DNA of 64,000 bases, from contig NC_033635.1 in assembly GCF_001540865.1 (NCBI RefSeq), positions 6,378,678 to 6,442,677 of the forward strand. The letters are read 5' to 3'. The DNA is from Ananas comosus. Its lineage: Eukaryota > Streptophyta > Magnoliopsida > Poales > Bromeliaceae. Below, piece after piece: positions 46,971 through 58,634 of this stretch. The translations under genes and the position numbers were made by a program. The notes below the pieces were generated by a model. The model saw nothing but the letters and a program-made list of their open reading frames with translations. It was not told the DNA's origin and did not search any database. The stretch's first letter is position 1. Each line of letters starts with the position of its first letter.

Positions 46971-47137
46971 ACAGCATTGGCAGATTCGTGGCAGCAGGGC
47001 TGTTTTGGTCATTTCACACTTGATCCCTATCTATTAGACCCCAGCTCGACCTGGGATACTCAGTGGAGCCTGCTGGAGTCCAGAGAAGTGTTCTCCCATC
47101 TTTCTCTTTCTCTCTCTCTAGGGTTTTTCTCTCTCTA

Positions 47138-47237
47138 NNNNNNNNNNNNNNNNNNNNNNNNNNNNNNNNNNNNNNNNNNNNNNNNNNNNNNNNNNNNNNN
47201 NNNNNNNNNNNNNNNNNNNNNNNNNNNNNNNNNNNNN
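47138..47237. other. Assembly gap (100 N)
   Basis: Exactly 100 N, the conventional value for a gap of unknown length. Flanking sequences are the 5' LTR leader and the pol end of one gypsy element, so the true gap is probably several kb. Confidence 0.95.
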
Positions 47238-47370
47238 TGAAGAGATTGCGGAACCGTGAGATTCCCTATGTGAAGAGTGCTTTGGAGCAACACGACGAGC
47301 GCGAGGCCACTGGGAGTTGGAGAGCGCACTGCGGGAGCGCTATCCCTATCTCTTTCAGATGGAGGCTTGA
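47238..47370 (+). pseudogene. Last codons of a gypsy pol (chromodomain-like tail)
   Basis: KRLRNREIPYVKSALEQHDE followed, in a shifted frame, by codons matching the Tekay end (ESALRERYP...FQMEA, stop at 47368-47370). It parallels 32620-32753 of the plus Tekay element. Confidence 0.8.
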
Positions 47371-47500
47371 AGTACTTTACTTTTTGAGTTTCGCGGACGA
47401 AAACTCCTTTTTAGGAGGGGTGAATGTAATACACTGACCTTTGCAAATTGCGAGGTTCAAGTGATTGCTTGTGTTTCGAACTTTTTCATACTTGGTGAGG

Positions 47501-50047
47501 TGTCACGCCCGGGTCGATTTTAAAAGTCTTTTTAAAACAGAGTTGCGGAAAACGTGCCATTTTTTTTTTTGAAAATACCGTCTTTCTCAACCTGGCCACG
47601 CGACGTACAGACCCGCACATACAAAGTTCCTCTGTCACTATCGGACAGAGTCTCCTTTGTATTGGCACGGCGTACCAACAGATACAACAGGATCTCAACC
47701 AAACTCTACATTTAAACCAACAACAACCAAAGCATGATATGCATTTTCATACAGCTAACAATCCTTAGAAGATGCATGCCTCTAAGCACTCCTTAGGCGC
47801 TGGATGATGTAATGCACAATACAACAAACATCCTATTTAAAAGTGCTCCCACACGGAAGCTTTTGTTTTAAACTCTAATTCATTCATTCATAAAAACCGT
47901 TCGAAACCTTTTTAAAACTGTTTCCCACACGGAAACTCTATTTGAAAACCGACTACCTCGAGGGGTAGAAAACCACGATGCATAACTACAAGAAAACCAA
48001 ATCTCCACAGAACGCAAAACCACAGATCGAAAATCCAATCTCATGTATAATAAAACATCCATAATCTCATGCATAAACGGAATCACCACATTAACATCTA
48101 ACTGAACCATTTATTAAGAAAACTACTAAGTGCGGGAAAGAAATAACCAGGGTGACGGTCGCTACTGCCGTCTAACTAGATCGTCTCTCGTCGAGCCCGA
48201 AATCCAACTCCTCGTCTCTGTAACCTGGGGGGGGGAAAGGGGGTGAGAAACCGCAACCATGGTTTTCTCAGTGGGTACGACAGAGCCACGAAGGCAAGTC
48301 GTAATCACCGAAACCAAAGGAGATAGATAAACAAGTATATAACTGTAAGCTGATATGAAATAGAACTACAGTAGCTACAACAGATAAATAGGAAGCAATA
48401 ATAAACCTTCTACTGTATAGAAAACAATGCAAAGAATGCCTCAATGTACTGAACCAGAAACTGTACCCAATCTGTGCTGCTGATCGGTTCGTAGACCTCA
48501 AGCGCTACATGTCCTAACTCAGACCGCCTGATCCATCCGCCCCCGCAGGACGACCTATCCGGATAAGTAACCTCCGATCGGTGGCCAACCGATACCGGTG
48601 TCATGAATACCCCAAGTGCCGTGACTAAGTCATGCTGGTAATGCTCAACAAAAACAAACCCGACTAAAAGCCGTGCCTAGGCCGAAGCCAACAACGAGGG
48701 CGTACAATGCCAAATGAAATAAAAGCTAGGGCGTACAACGCCGAACCGAAATAAGATGCTAGGGCGTACAACGCCGAACCTCGATCAACCAGATCGAAAC
48801 ACAACCACAAGAGAGTCGATGTGTTGCCTGACCCAAGGTCCACAGAGATACTGAAATACAAATGCAACCTGCTCTACATGTCTATCATCACTAACCCATG
48901 GCAGTCAACGAAATACGATAGCCAAATGATACCAAACACTGACATGTAGAGCTAATATACTGGAATAGAAAAACAGGAAGAAGAGGTGAAACTCTCACCG
49001 ACTACCACTCGAGAGCACCACCTGTCACTGTCGGCTCGGAACACGGAGTACGCACAAGTCTACCGGACCTAAGAAGATCCACACAAGTCAGTATCCAAAC
49101 CACTCACCCAAAGCACGAGACTCACAACCCCCACAAGGATCCCGTAATCGGTTTCCCAAAACCGATCCCGTAACTCACGGAAGTCCCGAAAACACACACG
49201 GGACGCCGTCGGGACCGCACTAAGTGTCCGAACTCACACGACTCGTACCACGAGTCACCTGCTGCCCCAACATTCCAATTTGGATTGCCCTGGCAGTGAA
49301 ACACAAGGTAACACAACAATACGGTCATCGCCGGATAATCGTACGAATCCGGGTTTCCGGAGTGTCTATTTCGACACGAAACCCTCCGTCGCTCACCCAT
49401 CATCATCGACACCACAAAATGATGATGGTGACCAGCAACAAGGCTCAGCGATGAAACCACGAAGCAAAACCAAACACCGTCGGAAAGAATCCGAACCGAA
49501 ACGCGCGTTCTTTCGGCGAATTTCGCCGAAAAACGCACCGAAATCGACTACGATTCTCGCGAAAGCTAACGGACCATGACAATCAGTCGAGCGATCATAA
49601 CAAACTCCCACACACTGCCCACAGTAGCCACGCAAAGCAGCAATCGCATAAAGAGACCTCTAATTAACATAAATAATCGTCATTTTAATGTAATTTTGAG
49701 GCGATCAAGCGGCTCGTTCACGCAAACCGAGGACTTCAAGTCCGCAGAGACACGTACTGACAGGTCTCGACGTACCGGAGTCGGTGCTCACGATCCGGAG
49801 CACAGCGGCTCGCTGTGGGAAGCGCGGGAGCAACGCCGAAGGTTCAGCGAATAGCGCGCAGTCAGGGAGATCGCGCCGAACAGAATAACCGGACACTTCT
49901 GATCCAAGGGAAGGTGAGCTTGTGATCAGCACTGACCCACGATCACCGTGCTCAACCTCCGGAGGCATCAGGACAGCCTCGGATCGCCGGGTAAGCGTGC
50001 GCAAGCCCAAATCAGCAGCCCAAACAGGCTGAAAGGAGCGCAGCGGA
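47501..50047 (-). mobile_element. LTR fragment (group C, no ACCGGT array)
   Basis: TGTCACGCCCGGGTCG at 47501 is an LTR end on the minus strand. It carries a hairpin (48245-48269) and acceptor-like CAG at 48220-48218, farther from the LTR end (about 745 bp) than in other families. It runs to about 50047, where sequence continues as a plus-strand LTR. Only an isolated ACCGGT (48592) is present. Confidence 0.65.
48245..48269 (-). other. Conserved LTR hairpin, variant stem GAGAAACC/GGTTTTCTC
   Basis: Eight base pairs with one bulged T, loop GCAACCAT. Flanked by the same GTG and CAGTGGGTA that flank the other copies, though the stem sequence differs on both arms. Confidence 0.6.
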
Positions 50048-50865
50048 TGATTGACTCGAGGCCGAGTCGGGTGGTTAGCTTGATTAGGTTAATAGAAACC
50101 TAAAGGTAAGAGCTGAGGTAATAGAAACCTTAGAGTAATGTGAATTTGAGTTGTGAACTGAGGTAATAGAAACCTTAGAGTAAAGAAATATGAGCTAAGG
50201 TACCTAAGTAAAAGTAGAATTCAAATGATCTACTAGATGTTGCATAGAGTTGAATGACTTGCATATTGCATATTGTTAGGTCTAACATGTATTTCAATTG
50301 AATATATTTGCATTGTATATTGTTGAACTAACATATTGCAGGGCCTTCTTAGACCTTTTGGTCGAGCTTTTCCCTTGGGTGGCCGTACCCACTGGGAACC
50401 ATGGAGTTGGTTCTCACCCCACGTTGTTTTGGGGTGTTTACAGGTTGTACGAGTGCGGCGCGGCGGCGCGAGGCAAGGGCGTAGCTCCGTAGATAGCGCC
50501 CTACCCAGAGACTAGAGCTAGCAGTACCCCGTCGACATAGCTTAGGGGTTAAGGAATGAAAGGAACATAATATATCAAATTTGTAATGAGTAATTTGTAA
50601 TAACTAGATTGCATTTGGATGAAAAAGAATGTAAAAAGAATTGTAATGTAAAAATATGTGAATGTGAATGTATGTAATAATATAGGATGTGTTATGTTGT
50701 TGATACCTTCCTTATGCAATCTGTTTGTTGAATACTGTTCCTGGTTGGAACCTTCGTATTGTATTGATTGCGTTGCCTTAAATGTACAGGGGAAACCCTG
50801 TCCATTCGGTGCTGTCGGCGGTGTCGCGAACCTGACCAAAGAGGCGGGGGTCGCGGGTCGTGACA
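50048..50865 (+). mobile_element. LTR 3' fragment (group C)
   Basis: Matches, in inverse, 61984-62830: GAGTCGGGTGGTTAGCTTGA, the hairpin, an acceptor-like TTTACAG (50443), and the end hairpin ACAGGG-GAAA-CCCTGT (50786-50801). It ends GCGGGTCGTGACA at 50865. Confidence 0.75.
50394..50415 (+). other. Conserved LTR hairpin, variant GAACCA/TGGTTC
   Basis: Stem 50396-50401 with 50407-50412. Compared with GAACTAT/ATAGTTC copies, U-A has become C-G on both arms. Acceptor-like CAG ends at 50443, 28 nt away. Confidence 0.68.
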
Positions 50866-52480
50866 CATATGTTATCGAGTTATTGATTCTCTTGCATAAT
50901 CGTTTAGGTAGAATTTGAAGAGGATTGTATAAAGAACCATGATTGTTAATCTATTTTCTTTTCCTTTTCTTGGGCTGATTGCAAATTTAGTTCCTAGAGT
51001 TTAAATTGATTTCAATCTTTTGTCCTTACAGCTACATTTGTAGCAATTTAGTCCACAATCTTTGCAGCCCACAATAGTCAAATTCTTATGTTAGTCTCCA
51101 GTCTGAAATATGAGCAAACTCCACATACTAAATTTTTTTACCTAATCTTTCCTTTATATAATTTAAGGAGCTCTTGTAGTTTAATTATGCTTTTCTACTC
51201 TGTAAGTTCTTGTCAGAGTAAACTTAATTTAAAATGAGAAAGAACTACAAAAGCTCAATTGTACATTCATGCCCAATATATATGAACATGATAGACACAT
51301 CAATTTAAGGATTCTAAACTCTTAAAATCAACTACAAAAGCTTAATCTCGTAGTTGATCAAAATCCCAATTTTTGAAGCCTCGTAACATGCAACTAACTC
51401 ATCAAAACCTCTTAAAAATAAAAGCAATTCATATAACTATGTATTGGTCCCTAAATTCAAGTAGAAAGAACTAAAAGTTAATTATCAAAAATCTCATTTT
51501 GGGCTCTTAGGGTCCCAACCCTAAAATCACAAGAAAATTTCGTAATAGGGCAAAAACCCTCAATTTAGGACTTCAATATTTGAATATAGTGTCATAAAAT
51601 CTTCAAAAACTATAACCAATCCATAAAGGATAGCTTGGGACCTTCAAAGAGAATAGAAAAATATGCATGCAACTCAAAATATTCATTCTTTGATACTCAC
51701 AAAGCACCAAACCGAAAATTTACTTTGTTCTCTAGCTAGAGTTTCAACTTGAATATGGGTTTCCTTCTCCAAAGGTTCTGCTCCTAAATCCCTTCAATTT
51801 GAAGGAAAAATCCTTCATCTCATTACCAAGTAGAAGAGAGGAGAAATAGGGTATTGAGAGAAAGGGGAAAATGGAAGAAAAGAAGAAGGGAATGGGGATA
51901 GAAGAGTTTTTCTCTTCTTCCATTCAAACCAGCCCACTTAAGGGCGTTTCTATAATTTTACTCAATATTTTCTTGGGAAAAATTATGGTTGGACCAATAG
52001 TTAACGAGCTAAATTGATAAGCTATAATTTTAATTAGTAATTTTACCAAACTACCCATAACAGTTGGTGAAATCCTGAACAAGCTCGCAGCTCAGGGCTG
52101 TACCGACGACTATTAGAAAAATTGCAATAACTCTTTCGTCCGATATCCGTTTAAGGTGATTCAGGTTACGTTAGAAAGATAACTCGACGATCTTTCCAAC
52201 AAGACCAATTTCGCCTGAATCGGATGTCGATAACCTGGTTAAAAGTTTTCCCAAAGTGGCTGGTGGTGCAATAACAGATTAGACTCAACTGTTTTGAAAT
52301 TTTCATCCTCAAATAATTCGTTTCGAAATTTTCGTCCTCAAATAACATTTGTAATTAAGCTTTTAATTGTTGCATAAAGAGTAGTCTGATAATTAAGCAA
52401 TGGATATTTAGAAAAAGAAAAAAAAAACTCAAAACAATAAACCTAAAACAGAATCAAATTATACAATTAGAATGCTTAAT
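50866..52480. other. Non-coding region within the CACTA interval
   Basis: AT-rich, with a purine/pyrimidine leader-like block at about 51480-51960 (AACCCTAAAATCACAAG, then GA-rich, then CAGCCCACTTAAGGG) that resembles an LTR leader on the minus strand. No coding sequence supported. Confidence 0.4.
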
Positions 52481-52727
52481 TAGTTCAATGCATACCATAT
52501 ATCATAGTTCAATGAACACCCTGTTTCATAGATTTCAACAATTTTCTCGATTAAACTTGCGTGTCGGATCAAAGATAAGACGAAAGTTGCCCATTCCAAA
52601 CAGATTTGAGTCTAATATTGAAATTCTTGGACTGATTCGGCGAGATAAATGCGATATTGCGAAGTTATCATATCCAATCACACAAATGCTGCAACAAATC
52701 ATCAAAACAAGAAACGTGTAAGGAGAT

Positions 52728-52994
52728 TTAGCGATTAGGGCATACATGCAATCCGGAGATCGTATCCCAGCAGGATAGGGGCTTGATCCCCTCATCGTTG
52801 TAGAGGTTTTGGCAGAGCGAGAGCTTCTTCAAGTGAGAGAGAAGCGCGACGCGGGGATCGAGCTTGGATAGGCGATTGGCCGTGAGGTCCAACTCCTCGA
52901 TGTTCTCGGGGATCTCGACCTCTCCGAGATCGTGGAGTTGGTAGCTCATGAGATCAAGGCACCGCACCTCCTCCTCCTCGACCTCCTCCTCCAT
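52728..52994 (-). pseudogene. Exon 1 fragment of an SDS22-like protein phosphatase 1 regulator (PPP1R7 type)
   Basis: The intact protein is a leucine-rich-repeat subunit that binds protein phosphatase 1. ATG at 52994 opens an acidic start (MEEEVEEEEVRCLDLMSYQL), then PENIEELDLTANRLSKLDPR and ALLSHLKKLSLCQNL, i.e. the first two LRRs (LxxLxLxxNxL). The coding similarity ends at ISGLH, where CAT/GTATG looks like the exon 1 donor (GTATG intact). No later exon lies within the window, so only exon 1, part of intron 1 and the 5' flank with a (GA)n tract were captured. The exon itself has no frameshift. Confidence 0.78.
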
Positions 52995-53043
52995 TGGCTC
53001 TTCGTCTCTAGCAGCTCGAGCTCGAGCTCGTGGTGAAAAAAAG

Positions 53044-53048
<5 letters not shown>

Positions 53049-53093
<45 letters not shown>
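53049..53093. repeat. (GA)n microsatellite
   Basis: About 22 GA units just upstream of the SDS22-like exon on its own strand (CT repeats in its 5' UTR position). Confidence 0.95.
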
Positions 53094-53095
<2 letters not shown>

Positions 53096-53458
53096 GAACA
53101 TAAAGAGCTCAGAGATGGAGATCGAGGGGAGAGAGAGATAGAGAGAGAGGTTATTTGAAATATAGGGAGAGCTAATATGAAAAGTGTTTATTGCCCAAGG
53201 TTGGCCCATGGCCCAATTGATGGAAAAAGTTAATAAAATATAGTCCCATTGGTCCAATATTATTTATAAATTTGAGAACTATCATCATATATACCAGCGG
53301 TTTAGTAACTGCTACAATAAAAATAAAAAACGTTGGTATAATATACTTTTAGCGGTAGTTAGCCTAATTGTTGGTAAAAAAATTGTTGGAAGAAGCTCTA
53401 TTTATTGTAGTGAGAGACTGGTCCCCCCAGTGAGCAGTGTTGCGGCGGCCTTGGGGCA

Positions 53459-53598
53459 ACCGGTTCCTGACGGGCGAGACCGGTCCCCGAGCGCGTCCAC
53501 GCGGGGAGAGACCGGTCCCGAGCGGGGAGAGACCGGTTCCCGAACGTCGGGTTTTCGAGGCAGGCTGAGAGACCGGTCCCGTGCAGGGAGAGACCGGT
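53459..53598 (+). promoter_or_regulatory. ACCGGT palindrome array (6 sites)
   Basis: Six cores in 140 bp, plus a decayed ACTGGT at the very start of the LTR piece (53418). Confidence 0.55.
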
Positions 53599-55474
53599 CC
53601 CTCTGGGCGAAAATTGCCCAGACCGGACTGATGCAATATTGGATTTTTGAGGGCCCTCTTTGGATTTTGTTACACTAGAGGGCATATATGGCTACTTCTT
53701 CCTCTCTTCTCCCTCATTCCACCATTCCCTTTGCTCCTAGAGAGAGAAGAAAAAGAAGGAGAGGAAGAAGAAAAAGGAGAGAGCTTGTTGGACGCTTGGA
53801 ACTTCACCCACACTCTCTCTTCTTCCTTTTGGTGGCTTGGAGCTTGGATTTGGAACATTGTTGAGGAAAGATCTTGGAACCTAGAGGGTTTTGAACCTTG
53901 ATTAAAGCTTCTAAGAGGTAGGTAACTTGTTCTTTCCCCAAGATTTCATAATTTGAAGGGTTTTAGTAGATGGAACCCTAGAATGGGAATTTAGGGTTGA
54001 TTTTAGGGCTTTTTGATTTAGGGCTTTTGAGGCTAAATTTCTTGGATTAGAACCCTCCTTTGGGTTAGATTGGAAGGATCCTAACCTTCTTTCGGAGCTT
54101 GAGAAAGATTTTCTACTCCCTAGGTGAGTTTTTGCCCTATTCTTGTGATTGTTAATGTTTGAGCCTAGAGTTGTTCGTAACGCTTGTGTATCTCTTCGCT
54201 CATTACTTTTAGGGTATTTTGAGACTCGTGGACAACTCCGTTCGGCGGATCGGAGGACACTGCGACGGTTCGGTGGGTTTGACCTAGCCTGGCATATGAG
54301 AAATCCTCATATCTCATGTTTTATGCTCGTAGAGTAAAAATTCATGCATTACCATGATAAACATATTTATTGTGAATTTTAGGATGCGTAACATGCCTAT
54401 ATTATGTATAAGAAGTTTCGGGCCCCTATATAGCAGAGGGCTACCTTGTGGGACTTGTACATGATTGGCATCCTATTGAGACTTGGAATCATATTTCTTA
54501 TTGTGAAAAGGAGCATTACCTTCATGCATTTTAAACTATTTCTACTTGAGACTTAAAGGATTTTAGTAAGCCATAAAGAGGCATATGACAAGATTGACAT
54601 GTGAGATCGTGAGCTAATGTCATAAAGCGGCATTGAGCTCGGGTTGTTTGTGAACCTAATGGATAGGGCCATTGAGAGAATTGGAACATGTTGTGCATCG
54701 AAATGTCTAAGTGTCATAAAGGGGCACTAGACCTAGTGAGAGTTGGAACTTCACCTTGAGACATAGAACTAGATCGTTGGATGCTAGTGGCTATTACCAT
54801 GCTAGAGACATGATGATTGGATACTTGAGACGATGATTTCACTTGCTTGCCATTTGTGCTCATTCGCACATGCTTGTAAGGGTCGCTCCCTACAAGCCGG
54901 CACTCCGGAGTTGGCCTACGCGACTTATGTTTGGGCGTGCGGTATCGAGAAACCTATGGGGTCGGGAGGGATAGACTCATTCCTAGAGTGGAAATGCTCG
55001 AGCTACCACCGACACTTAGGTGGCACAAGCTGGACTACAATATGTAGGTCCTAAAATACGTTGGAAATAATGACATTGAACCGAAAATTGACTATCACTA
55101 CTAGATAGACTTAGTAGTTGGATTACCTTTACATGCTTATAGCATAGCGTTGGGACTTGTAGTATACATGATAATCTCATACATTGCATCATAGTATACT
55201 TGTTATCATGATAAAGCATATTCATCATACATTGGCATAATGGACCATGATACCTACTTGTTCGTTATGTTTAGACATATTAGTCATGCTTGGACTTGCT
55301 TCATTGGGATAAAGTATATGTACACACTTTCAACATCATGTTTATTTGTGATATAGTAGCTTAGCATCTAATTATGCTTTCATAATGCAATTATTTCATT
55401 ACTATTGCCTTGTTGACTTACCTTTTCTTTTGGGGCCTAGTGGTGCATTGAGCTGAGGTCAGTAATTGCCCACT

Positions 55475-55497
55475 GGGAACTATAAATTATAGTTCTC
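55475..55497 (+). other. Conserved LTR hairpin (GAACTATA/TATAGTTC)
   Basis: Stem 55477-55484 with 55488-55495, loop AAT. Acceptor-like TTTCTTTCAG ends at 55525, 28 nt downstream. Confidence 0.68.
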
Positions 55498-55910
55498 GCG
55501 CCCTCTGCTTTATGTTTTCTTTCAGAGCCTTCCACGCCGGGAGAGGCTAGGGACCGTGGGAAGGGCGTTGCTTCGAGCTAGCTCTTCTGCGAGAGACGAG
55601 TGGATAGGTGGTCTACCCTCGATGTTTTTATTTTGGAGAGGTTGAGAGCTGTACCAGTGCAATAGAGACCACCCCTTTTTGTACTATTTTAGGAGATGAT
55701 ATTGTACTACTATATGTTCTACTCTTATTGTTTCAGTATACCTCTTTTACCTTGTTATAGACTATAGATCTATCTGTGCTCTGATATCTCTAGATGTAGG
55801 TTACCTTTGGTTTTATTTTCCGCTGTTGTTGTAGACACCTTATATGTGCTGACATATGGCGGGTCTGGGCACGCTACCGGGAAGGCTTCTGCCGGTCCCG
55901 GGGCGTGACA

Positions 55911-56410
55911 AATTAGATGTCATCCATGCAAGATCAAGTTATTGTTTAACTTGTCTCTATAGGGTTCTATGTCACAAACTCATTCTCATGCATCCTAAGT
56001 TCACATGCCAAGCTTACTACGCCGCAATACAAGGGAGCATGCAAGAATAGTAAAAGTAACATCTAAATACCCTAACATGCATGATACTATATATGTAGGA
56101 TGTTCAACATAGAAATACTTAGACATAGGGAGAAGCCCAGTTGCTTCGGGATGACACCCCCCACCTTTTATCGCTATCACGAGGCTAGGGTTTCGATTTC
56201 GTGATTTTTGGAAGCTTTCGCCGCAAGCTGCGGCAATCTGTACCTTAACGGCTTCGTTCTTTAATATCTTCACGTAGCCTCGTTGTATCGCCGAACCGAC
56301 TTCGCCAACGCGTCAGAAAACCTAGAAATTAGGTTTATACATGATCAATTTAGATCAAAACCCCTCACAAGCAAAACCCCCAATAATAATAGTATCTCAC
56401 ACTATTTTTA
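55911..56410 (-). mobile_element. LTR fragment on the minus strand
   Basis: Resembles 17500-17960 of the solo LTR: GGGATGACACCCCCCACCT, then a flanking CTAGGGTTT and CCCCTCACAAGCAAAACCCC. No terminal ends are visible. Confidence 0.55.
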
Positions 56411-56468
56411 TTTATATTTATTTTTATAATAAATTCTGACATACTATATTCTACCGTAACTTCTTACT

Positions 56469-56810
56469 TTGAGGAGTTCGGTATCTTACAATAACCTACT
56501 ACTCGGACGCGATTGGATTCACGCGAACGAGTGCATGCCTTCTACACTCCACGGAAAGTTATTCCAGTGGATCGGAGAGAAAGTTGAAGAAATCCGGGCC
56601 GAGGGACGGCCCCAAATGGTGGACATTAACACCGAGGGAGTCGGCAATATCAATTGGGCCGACGCGGATCCAAATCAAATTTCCTTCGTAAGAGTCACAG
56701 AAGAAGGAGTCCAGTTGATCCTCACTAGAGATGAAGAAGCTTTGGTACCAGCCGAAGAGCTACCAAAATGGTTAAAATGGAATGCCAAGGACCAAGAACC
56801 GAAGCTTTAG
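56469..56810 (+). pseudogene. Tat-type protease/RT linker
   Basis: Starts in the middle of the protease C-terminus (YNNLLLGRDWIHANECMPST, a block that follows the protease in Tat elements) and continues into an acidic linker ending PEELPKWLKWNAKD-like sequence before a TAG at 56808-56810. Upstream protease motif D-T/S-G is not in the window. Confidence 0.7.
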
Positions 56811-56881
56811 AGGAGCTTCGGCCAGAAAAGCCGATCGATAAGATCGGCTGTGTGGTAAATTCAGCCTAAAAGGCCGAAAAG

Positions 56882-58301
56882 GTGGTAAGCAACAAGAAGG
56901 CCGAAAAGGCCAACGAAGAAATTATGAAGTCGATTGCTAAAACCGATACACAAGAAATGATGAAATCGGCAGAAGAAGCCGATGAATATATATCGGATGT
57001 AGCAAACAGGCGAACCGAAAAGTTGGACTTAGAAGAATCGCCTATCAAAGTCGGTGAAAAGAAATTGGAGACACAAGATCCACTAATTGAAGTGAACTTG
57101 GGGTCTGATGAAGATAAGCGACCGACTTACATTAGCGCTAAGCTTTCGGCTCAACAACAGGAGGAGCTGAAAGCATTGCTGAAGGAGTACAAAGACTGCT
57201 TCGCCTGGAGTTATGAAGAAATGCCAGGGTTGAGTCGAGAAATTGTAGAACATAGGCTATCCATTAAAAAGGGTTTCAAACCTTATAAACAACCGGCTCG
57301 TAGGTTTGAGCCGAGTATTGTACTCCAAATTAAGAATGAAATTGAAAATTTTTTGAAGCCCGATTTAATTAGAGCGGCCCGTTATGTTGATTGGATATCT
57401 AATATAGTTCCAGTACGAAAAAAGAATGGTAAACTTAGAGTTTGCATCGATTTCAGGATTTTAAATTTAGCTACACCAAAAGATGAGTACCCTATGCCTA
57501 TAGCCGATATATTAGTAGATTCGGCTGCTGGTAACGAAATCCTGTCCTTTATGGATGGACATATTAGGTACAATCAAATTTATATTGCCGAGGATGATGT
57601 AGCTAAAACGGCTTTTAGATGCCCGGGATCTATTGGAACCTTTGAATGGGTAGTTATGCCGTTCGGCTTGAAGAATGCCGGAGCTACTTATCAGAGAGCA
57701 ATGAATTTTATATTTCATGATTTAATCGGTAAAATGTTGGAAGTTTACATTGATGATATAGTTGTAAAATCCAAATCACAAGCCGAACATTGGGTTGATT
57801 TAAAGCTCGCCTTTGAGAGGATGAGAAAATACAAGTTAAAGATAAATCCCTTGAAGTGTGCTTTTGGAGTTTCAGCAGAAAATTTCCTAGGATTTTGGTA
57901 CATAAGAAGGGAATCGAAATTGATAAGAATAAAGCGAAGGCTATATCAGAATTGCCACCTCCAAAAAGCAAAAAAGAGTTACAAAGCTTATTGGAGAAGA
58001 TTAATTATTTAAGGCGATTCATATCTAATTTGGCCGGAAGAATATGAGTTTTTACTCCATTACTTCGGCTGAAAAGTAAGGAAGAATTTGTTTAGATGGA
58101 GGAACAACAAGGAGCATTTGAAAGTATAAAGAAGTATTTATCAAATCCTCCTATTCTCATGCCTCCTAAGCAAGGACAGCCGATAAAATTACATTTCGGC
58201 TGCGGAGGAAAATCTTGGGTGTTTGTTAGCCTAAGAAAATGAAGAAAAGGAAGAACAGGTCATTTATTACTTAAGCCAACGATTATTAGACACTGAGAAA
58301 C
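56882..58301 (+). pseudogene. Tat-type reverse transcriptase and start of RNase H
   Basis: A 376-residue open frame has an Lys/Glu-rich linker, then RT: SYEEMPGLSREIVEHRLSIK, FKPYKQPARRFEPSIVLQIK, VPVRKKNGKLRVCIDFRILN, MPFGLKNAGATYQRAMNFIF, and catalytic YIDD at about residue 290. FSFMDGH carries the first catalytic Asp. A frameshift near 57890 (LGF/WYIRRES) moves the frame; similarity goes on (IDKNKAKAISELPPPKSKKE) past stops to the RNase H start at 58301, where the LTR is inserted. Confidence 0.82.
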
Positions 58302-58634
58302 TGTAATACACTGAACTTCGGCAAATTGTGAATTTGAGGGTTGGAATAGTGAGTGGAACTCTTCTACAACTTTTGAAGGATTGTTGAGAGGCTTCTACAA
58401 ATTACTGGGGCAAACAGATATCTGGAAATGGAAAATGCATCGCAAATGCATGACTCAAATGCAATGCTCTGAATTGGGTCAATTGCGAAGTTCGAGTAAG
58501 GGGAATGACATTCGGAACCTTCCTACATGTTCTAAAGGGTTTAAAGATATTTATGAATGAGTTTGAGAGTGATTGGGATGTGGGAAGCGAGAATGTGCAT
58601 TGCTCCTGCGAAATTGGCCATTTTGCATTGGTGT

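Larger units (their letters stand above)
46767..47500 (+). mobile_element. Gypsy element collapsed by an assembly gap
   Basis: An LTR start (TGTCATACACTGAAC, 46767) with array and TATA region runs into the gap. After the gap come the last codons of a gypsy pol, a polypurine tract (47413-47424) and the next LTR start (TGTAATACACTGACC, 47425). An entire internal region of several kb is therefore missing from the assembly. The second LTR is cut at 47500 by a minus-strand LTR. TAGAC precedes the first LTR. Confidence 0.78.
41423..53412. mobile_element. Probable gene-capturing CACTA (En/Spm-type) element, nested insertions inside
   Basis: CACTACAACAAAA at 41423 and TTTATTGTAGTG ending at 53412 are inverted CACTA termini, each backed by short subterminal AGCGGC/GCGGT motifs. 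Between them lie fragments of three cellular genes (FTR variable chain, AAA ATPase, SDS22-like), separated by LTR insertions 43895-50865. No transposase was found, so it would be non-autonomous. The 3-bp flanks (GAA and AGA) do not match and the outer flanks are unrelated LTRs, so the two ends could belong to different elements or to one rearranged later. Confidence 0.55.
53413..55910 (+). mobile_element. LTR lacking its 5' end (ACCGGT group A)
   Basis: Begins abruptly at the CACTA end with GAGACTGGTCCCC, i.e. inside the array, and continues through TATA-like GCATATATGG (about 53683), donor-like AG/GTGAGT at 54124, the CTCCGGAG module (54880-54911), the hairpin and a terminal ATATGT/ACATAT hairpin (55842-55857) to GGGGCGTGACA at 55910. 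The first 200 bp or so are missing. Confidence 0.82.

Noticed and set aside
52488..52721. 77-codon ORF next to the SDS22-like exon
   Set aside because: Lies in what would be intron 1 on the opposite strand; no domain or codon signature.
42241..53000. Functional host genes in the CACTA interval
   Set aside because: Each cellular fragment is partial or broken and the pieces come from unrelated genes.
41420..53415. A 3-bp target duplication for the CACTA element
   Set aside because: Left flank GAA and right flank AGA do not match; recorded as evidence against a single simple insertion.
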